Shown here piece by piece: positions 59,827-64,000 of a stretch of DNA of 64,000 nt. Numbering within the stretch: position 1 is the first letter of the stretch; the number at the start of each line of letters is the position of its first letter. The notes below the pieces were generated by a model. The model saw only the letters and a program-made list of their open reading frames with translations, made no database searches and had not been told where the DNA came from. Source of the DNA: DASSSY01 sp035708205 (GTDB lineage: Bacteria; Bacteroidota; Bacteroidia; Chitinophagales; Chitinophagaceae); assembly GCA_035708205.1 (NCBI GenBank), contig DASSSY010000002.1, positions 62,001-126,000 on the forward strand. Direction: 5' to 3'. A program made the position numbers and the translations under genes.

Positions 59827-62800
59827 TTATGCCTGCTGCTTCAGTTTAGCGATCCTGGCCGTCTTGTCTTCTTCAATTCTGAGGCTGTCCTTTTTATCCA
59901 TATCGACAAGGACCGGAGCCGCTACGAAAATGGAAGAATAAGTACCGACAAGAATACCGATGGACATGGCAAATGAAAATCCGCGCAACACTTCGCCCCC
60001 GAAAATAAATAGGATAACAGCAGTTAAGAACACGGTCAGTGAAGTCATAATGGTACGGCTCATCGTATCATTAATGGCATGATTGATCACTTCTTTCTTA
60101 TCAGCGTTAGGCGTTTTCCGGAAGTATTCACGGATACGGTCAAATACAATTACCGTATCGTTCATTGAGAAACCGATTACGGTCAGCAACGCCGCGATAA
60201 AGTGCTGGTTGATCTCCATGGAAAACGGTACGAAATCCTTACAGAAGGAAAATACCGCCAAAACCAATGCCGAGTCATGCAAAAGGGAAATGATCGTCCC
60301 CAGAGAATATTGCCATTTACGGAAACGCAGGAAGATATAGAGGAAAATGGCCAGTAATGCCACAATCGAAGCTTTTACCGCTCCCCGCTCCAGGTCTTTT
60401 GAAATTGTAGGCAATACCGTTTGCGTACTTTGTACATATTTTGTATTAAAGGTCGCGAAATCCACATCCTTAGGCAGGAAATTACCGTTTTCCAGACCGG
60501 TATAAAGGGTTTGGAGCACTTTTTGTTCGGTTTCTTTGCCTGCCTGGTCGATCAGGTAATCGGTCGTAATGTTGATCTGATTATCCAGGCCAATGGTTTT
60601 AACCACCGGATATTTACCAAATGTATTGTGCAGGCTTTCACGAATATCGCCAACCTTATATTCTTTATCAAAACGGATGGTATAGCTGCGTCCACCGTCA
60701 AATTCCACACCATAGTTAAAGCCGTGGAAGAATGACGCCACACCCAGCAGTATGATGATGGAAGAAATGATATAAGTATATTTCCTGAATTCTATGAAGT
60801 GGAAATGCGCTTTTTGGAAAATCGCTTTTGACAGCTTTGTAAAGTAATTAAAGTGCCTGCCGCGATGCATATACATATCGGTGATCAGGCGGGATACCAG
60901 AATACCGGTGAACAAAGACAGCAATAAAGCGATAATCTGGGTAGTGGCAAAGCCTTTGATCGGGCCCAAACCGAAAATATACAGGATAACGGCCGTGATC
61001 AGGGAAGTGACGTGACCATCCAGCACCGGCGCGTAAGAGCGGCGATAGCCTTTGGAAACCGCCTCGGCATAAGTATCGCCAAGGCTCAGTTCCTCTTTGA
61101 TACGCTCAAAGATGATCACGTTCGCATCTACAGCCATACCGATACCGAGAATAATACCTGCTATACCCGCCATTGTCAGCGTGGCGCCCATATTGGCCAG
61201 GACACCGAAGGTAAACAACATATTGAGCAATAGTGCCACATTAGCGATGATACCGCCGTTGTTGTAATAAATCAGCATCAGCGCGAAGATGACGATAAAG
61301 GAGATCAGGAACGCCTGCATTCCCCCTGAAATAGATTCTGCACCCAAGGTAGGGCCGACGATCTGCTCCTGAACGATCTGGGCCGGTGCCGGTAATTTAC
61401 CGGTTTCCAGAATATTGGCCAGTTCCGTACCTTCTTTCGGCGTAAAGCTTCCGGTAATCGAGGAACGGCCGCCGGTAATTTCTGTTTGCACGATGGGCGC
61501 GGAATAGACGAAGTTGTCCAGGGCGATGGCAATAGGGCGCTTCAGGTTCTCTTTGGTCAGCTTAGCCCACAACGCGGTTCCCTGCTGATCCATTTGTAAA
61601 GAAATTTCGGCCTGGCCGCTTTGCTGGTAATCAAAACGGGCGCTCTTGACGTGATCGCCTTCCAATTTTGCATTTTCAGATCCGGGAATGGTTTTGATGG
61701 CATATACCCCGTAAGGCGTATTAGGGTCGTTCTTTTCATCACCGCTCACGCCCGGGAATTCTCCGATCAGGAATTTTATATCTGCCGGGAATTGGTTTTT
61801 AACCACCGGCAATTCTAAATAAGCCAATAATTTTTTAGCGTCTTTCTTCTTAACGGCCCCCACGATCGAGGCATCCTGGAACTGCCCGGTTTGCGTGTTC
61901 ACCATGGGCTGCATGATGGAAAACAGATCGGTGGCCCTGGCTTCTGCCAAAGCAGAGCCCTTGGCGGACTTGTTATCCTTTTTATCGATCAGGCTGGCCA
62001 GGGAGCTTCCGGTATCGGTTGCCGCCGCCAATTTGACCGTATCCTTAGCACTGTTAGCGACCGTTCCGGAAAGCTTTGCGGAATCCATATCGGGGGTTTC
62101 TTCCTGCCGGCCGGATAAATAATTTTTCAGGGCCGTATTGGCTTTCATCAGGTAAGGTGCCATTTCCTGGTTGGTAGCCACTTCCCAGAATTGTAATGTA
62201 GCCGTTGCCTGCAGTTGCTTTCTGACGGACTCTGGGTCTTTCACACCGGCCAGCTGAACGGTGATGATCCCTTTATTTGCATCCAGGTTAATTTCCGGCT
62301 GTGCCACGCCAAACTTGTCAATACGTTGCTGCATGACATGATAGGTGCGTACGATAGCTTCTTTGGATTCGGCACGGATCACTTTTAAAACGTCGTCATT
62401 ACTGGAATGGATCGTGATCCTTGGCTGGGAAGCTTTGGTAAATAAAATGGCCAGTTTTCCGCCCGGGTTGATTTTTTGATAGGCCTCGCCAAATAAGGTA
62501 ACATAGTCTTTATCACTGACATTACGCAGTTTCGAGGCCTGGACCAATGCCTGCTGTAAGCCCGGATCTTTCGGGTTATTGCTCATGGATTCGATCAATC
62601 CGTCCAGCCCCACTTCCAGGGTAACGCTCATGCCGCCCTGGAGATCCAGGCCAAGTTGTAATTCCTTGCCTTTTACTTCTTCTAAGTTATATTTAATACC
62701 CAGCAGGTTGTAAACGGTTTCGCCCTCCATGCTGTCCGTGAGGTGCCGGATGGCTTTGTCCGTAAAAGCTTCCAATTCGACCGCCTTTGCGTCCGGATGG

Positions 62801-62937
62801 GCTTTTGCCACCGATTGCTCGGCCATCGCTTCAATCTTTTTATCAACATTATGCGCCACGAATGTAAACGACAATCGCCACAGGGAAAACAATATTAGCG
62901 CAACGGTGAAAAACTTCACCAAACCTTTAAGCTGCAT
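59827..62937 (-). CDS. secDF: Protein translocase subunit SecDF (fused)
   Basis: A 1036-residue fusion from the ATG at 62937. The SecD part begins with a membrane segment and LGLDLQGGMSVTLEV near 95, has the insert-rich periplasmic P1 domain, and a five-helix bundle with GATLTMAGIAGIILGIGMAV and DANVIIFERIKEELS near 590. The SecF part follows: GVEFDGGRSYTIRFD near 745, FSMNDTVIVFDRIREYFRK near 925 and a final membrane set with GGEVLRGFSFAMSIGILVGT. It uses the proton gradient to complete protein export through SecYEG. The fusion is usual in Bacteroidota. The longer frame from 62982 would include the promoter and was rejected. Confidence 0.95.
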   Translation of the reverse strand: MQLKGLVKFFTVALILFSLWRLSFTFVAHNVDKKIEAMAEQSVAKAHPDAKAVELEAFTDKAIRHLTDSMEGETVYNLLGIKYNLEEVKGKELQLGLDLQGGMSVTLEVGLDGLIESMSNNPKDPGLQQALVQASKLRNVSDKDYVTLFGEAYQKINPGGKLAILFTKASQPRITIHSSNDDVLKVIRAESKEAIVRTYHVMQQRIDKFGVAQPEINLDANKGIITVQLAGVKDPESVRKQLQATATLQFWEVATNQEMAPYLMKANTALKNYLSGRQEETPDMDSAKLSGTVANSAKDTVKLAAATDTGSSLASLIDKKDNKSAKGSALAEARATDLFSIMQPMVNTQTGQFQDASIVGAVKKKDAKKLLAYLELPVVKNQFPADIKFLIGEFPGVSGDEKNDPNTPYGVYAIKTIPGSENAKLEGDHVKSARFDYQQSGQAEISLQMDQQGTALWAKLTKENLKRPIAIALDNFVYSAPIVQTEITGGRSSITGSFTPKEGTELANILETGKLPAPAQIVQEQIVGPTLGAESISGGMQAFLISFIVIFALMLIYYNNGGIIANVALLLNMLFTFGVLANMGATLTMAGIAGIILGIGMAVDANVIIFERIKEELSLGDTYAEAVSKGYRRSYAPVLDGHVTSLITAVILYIFGLGPIKGFATTQIIALLLSLFTGILVSRLITDMYMHRGRHFNYFTKLSKAIFQKAHFHFIEFRKYTYIISSIIILLGVASFFHGFNYGVEFDGGRSYTIRFDKEYKVGDIRESLHNTFGKYPVVKTIGLDNQINITTDYLIDQAGKETEQKVLQTLYTGLENGNFLPKDVDFATFNTKYVQSTQTVLPTISKDLERGAVKASIVALLAIFLYIFLRFRKWQYSLGTIISLLHDSALVLAVFSFCKDFVPFSMEINQHFIAALLTVIGFSMNDTVIVFDRIREYFRKTPNADKKEVINHAINDTMSRTIMTSLTVFLTAVILFIFGGEVLRGFSFAMSIGILVGTYSSIFVAAPVLVDMDKKDSLRIEEDKTARIAKLKQQA

Positions 62938-62979
62938 AGGTAATTTGTTAGAACAATAATAATTTTTTCGATAAGTGGG

Positions 62980-62987
62980 CAAAGATA
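62980..62987 (-). promoter_or_regulatory. -7 element TATCTTTG of secDF
   Basis: Matches TAnnTTTG on the minus strand, 43 bp before the ATG at 62937; the -33 element is poor. Confidence 0.5.
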
Positions 62988-63128
62988 GTATTTAATTGTA
63001 AAAAACGAAGACCCTTCAAAAAAACGACATCATCGTGTTAAGTTTTGTGAAATTATTTTTTGGCCGGATTTTCCTGAACTCATGCCGTTTTTTTCAGGGT
63101 CTAAAAGGCTTATTGCATACAATTACAC

Positions 63129-63136
63129 TACATTTG
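63129..63136 (+). promoter_or_regulatory. -7 element TACATTTG upstream of the heptose kinase gene
   Basis: Consensus -7 element 34 bp before the ATG at 63170. It is divergent from the secDF promoter, and the 230 bp between the two genes hold no other gene. Confidence 0.5.
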
Positions 63137-63169
63137 CGTTAACTCTTTTCTTTATAGTGAACTTAATCA

Positions 63170-64000
63170 ATGAAGACATCAGAAATTTTTGATTCTTTTG
63201 GGCAAATGAAAGTGCTGGTTGTTGGTGATGTGATGTTAGACGTCTATTTACATGGTGAGGCGGAACGCATTTCCCCGGAAGCGCCTGTCCCCGTTGTGCG
63301 TATTCAGGGCAAAGACGTCCGGGCCGGCGGTGCGGCCAATGTGGCGCTGAATTGTAAAGCTTTAGGCGCCCAGGTGGCCATTGCCAGCGTTACCGGCAAT
63401 GACGGGGATGGCCGTGCATTAATCAATATCCTGCAGGACAACGGTCTGGATACAACCCTTATCCAAACCTGCGGGAGCAGGAAAACGACGACCAAGACCC
63501 GCATCATCAGCCGTAATCAACAAATGATCCGTTTTGATTCCGAAGAAGATACGGATATTTCCCTTCAGGAGGAACATGCCCTGATCGATGCCGTTTTGAA
63601 ATATCTCCAAATTCAGAAACCGGATGTGCTTATTTTTGAAGACTATAATAAAGGACTCTTAAAAGAAAACGTGATCCGGCAAATCATCCGGCATTGCCGG
63701 GTTTTAAAGATCCCGACCGTCGTTGACCCTAAAAAGAAAAATTTCTTCGCCTATCAGGGCGTCGATGTGTTTAAACCCAATTTAAAGGAAGTTAAAGAAG
63801 GCTTGAACATCACACTGACAGCTATCGATCCGGAACAGCTTAACCAGGTGCACATGCAGTTGTACCGGCAGCTAAAGCACCGTGTCTCGTTTATTACGCT
63901 TTCGGAGCTGGGGGTATTTTATAATGACGGTCAATATGCTGAAATTTTACCTTCCCATCGCCGGAATATCGCGGATGTCAGTGGCGCCGGGGATACCGTA
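63170..64000 (+). CDS. rfaE1: D-glycero-beta-D-manno-heptose-7-phosphate kinase (PfkB family, partial)
   Basis: 277 codons from the ATG, cut by the right edge. It is a ribokinase/PfkB-type sugar kinase with the heptose-kinase pattern: VLVVGDVMLDVYLHGEAERI near residue 14, SPEAPVPVVRI, GGAANVALNCKALGAQVAIA, and DYNKGLLKENVI near 164. VVDPKKKNFFAYQG and FKPNLKEVKEG follow, and the last visible residues SGAGDTV contain the catalytic GAGD motif. It phosphorylates heptose 7-phosphate for ADP-heptose, used in lipopolysaccharide core. The C-terminus is missing, so it cannot be seen whether the adenylyltransferase domain is fused. Confidence 0.88.
   Translation, partial: MKTSEIFDSFGQMKVLVVGDVMLDVYLHGEAERISPEAPVPVVRIQGKDVRAGGAANVALNCKALGAQVAIASVTGNDGDGRALINILQDNGLDTTLIQTCGSRKTTTKTRIISRNQQMIRFDSEEDTDISLQEEHALIDAVLKYLQIQKPDVLIFEDYNKGLLKENVIRQIIRHCRVLKIPTVVDPKKKNFFAYQGVDVFKPNLKEVKEGLNITLTAIDPEQLNQVHMQLYRQLKHRVSFITLSELGVFYNDGQYAEILPSHRRNIADVSGAGDTV

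Overview
The window reads as a chromosomal stretch of a member of the Bacteroidota, most likely Chitinophagales/Chitinophagaceae. Four things point there. Promoters carry the Bacteroidota -7 element TAnnTTTG, once with a perfectly spaced TTTG at -33. Two exported proteins end in type IX secretion sorting domains. Families largely confined to this phylum are present (DUF5777 barrel, DUF2723 membrane protein, DUF4173, paired SpvB-like/DUF6443 YD-repeat proteins, SecDF fusion). Start codons rarely have a Shine-Dalgarno sequence. No phage, insertion sequence or CRISPR array was seen; there is one tRNA gene.

Layout. 1-8180 (minus): a two-protein YD/RHS cassette ending in an AT-rich variable tip, followed 4 bp later by a small membrane protein cut by the window edge (a candidate immunity protein). 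8.7-12.7 kb: an XRE regulator, a three-gene operon (membrane protein, winged-helix regulator, DUF4173 protein), a zinc-ribbon protein and a MmcQ/YjbR protein. 12.7-15.1 kb: the ribosomal operon rplK-rplA-rplJ-rplL, closed by a strong terminator and lacking the usual secE/nusG and rpoB/rpoC neighbours. 15.3-23 kb: a histidine kinase, a BtuF-like protein without signal peptide, a cysteine-cluster protein, an ABC exporter, an ABC-2 permease and a beta-propeller lipoprotein. 23-27.3 kb (minus): enoyl-CoA hydratase, UbiD-type decarboxylase and a saccharopine dehydrogenase-like enzyme. 27.5-38.5 kb: tRNA-Val(UAC), a small lipoprotein, a PpiD-like chaperone, a T9SS-sorted protein, a peptide-binding lipoprotein, hemH-hemJ (last two steps of haem synthesis) and a DUF2723 membrane protein.

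38.9-47 kb is the most coherent accessory block. It holds a secreted cupredoxin/PKD protein, then YceI, a propeller sensor kinase and a LytTR response regulator, then an OB-fold protein, a CX4CH cytochrome-like lipoprotein, a second YceI and a DUF5777 barrel. This looks like a regulated envelope electron-transfer or quinone/copper-related system; its function is not known to me.

47-55.3 kb is housekeeping: bshC (bacillithiol), coaD, an SDR enzyme, purE/purK, a FUSC transporter-like protein and aroC. 55.3-58 kb is a repeat-rich, gene-poor patch with a frameshifted ORF6N gene, a ~100 bp duplicated segment that includes the 3' end of the neighbouring NAD(P)H-binding gene, and several inverted repeats. 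58-64 kb: a His/Tyr/Arg-rich exported protein, a thioredoxin-fold protein, a free periplasmic TonB C-terminal domain, secDF and the start of an ADP-heptose-pathway kinase gene cut by the right edge.

All assignments come from reading the sequence and recalling families; no database search was run.
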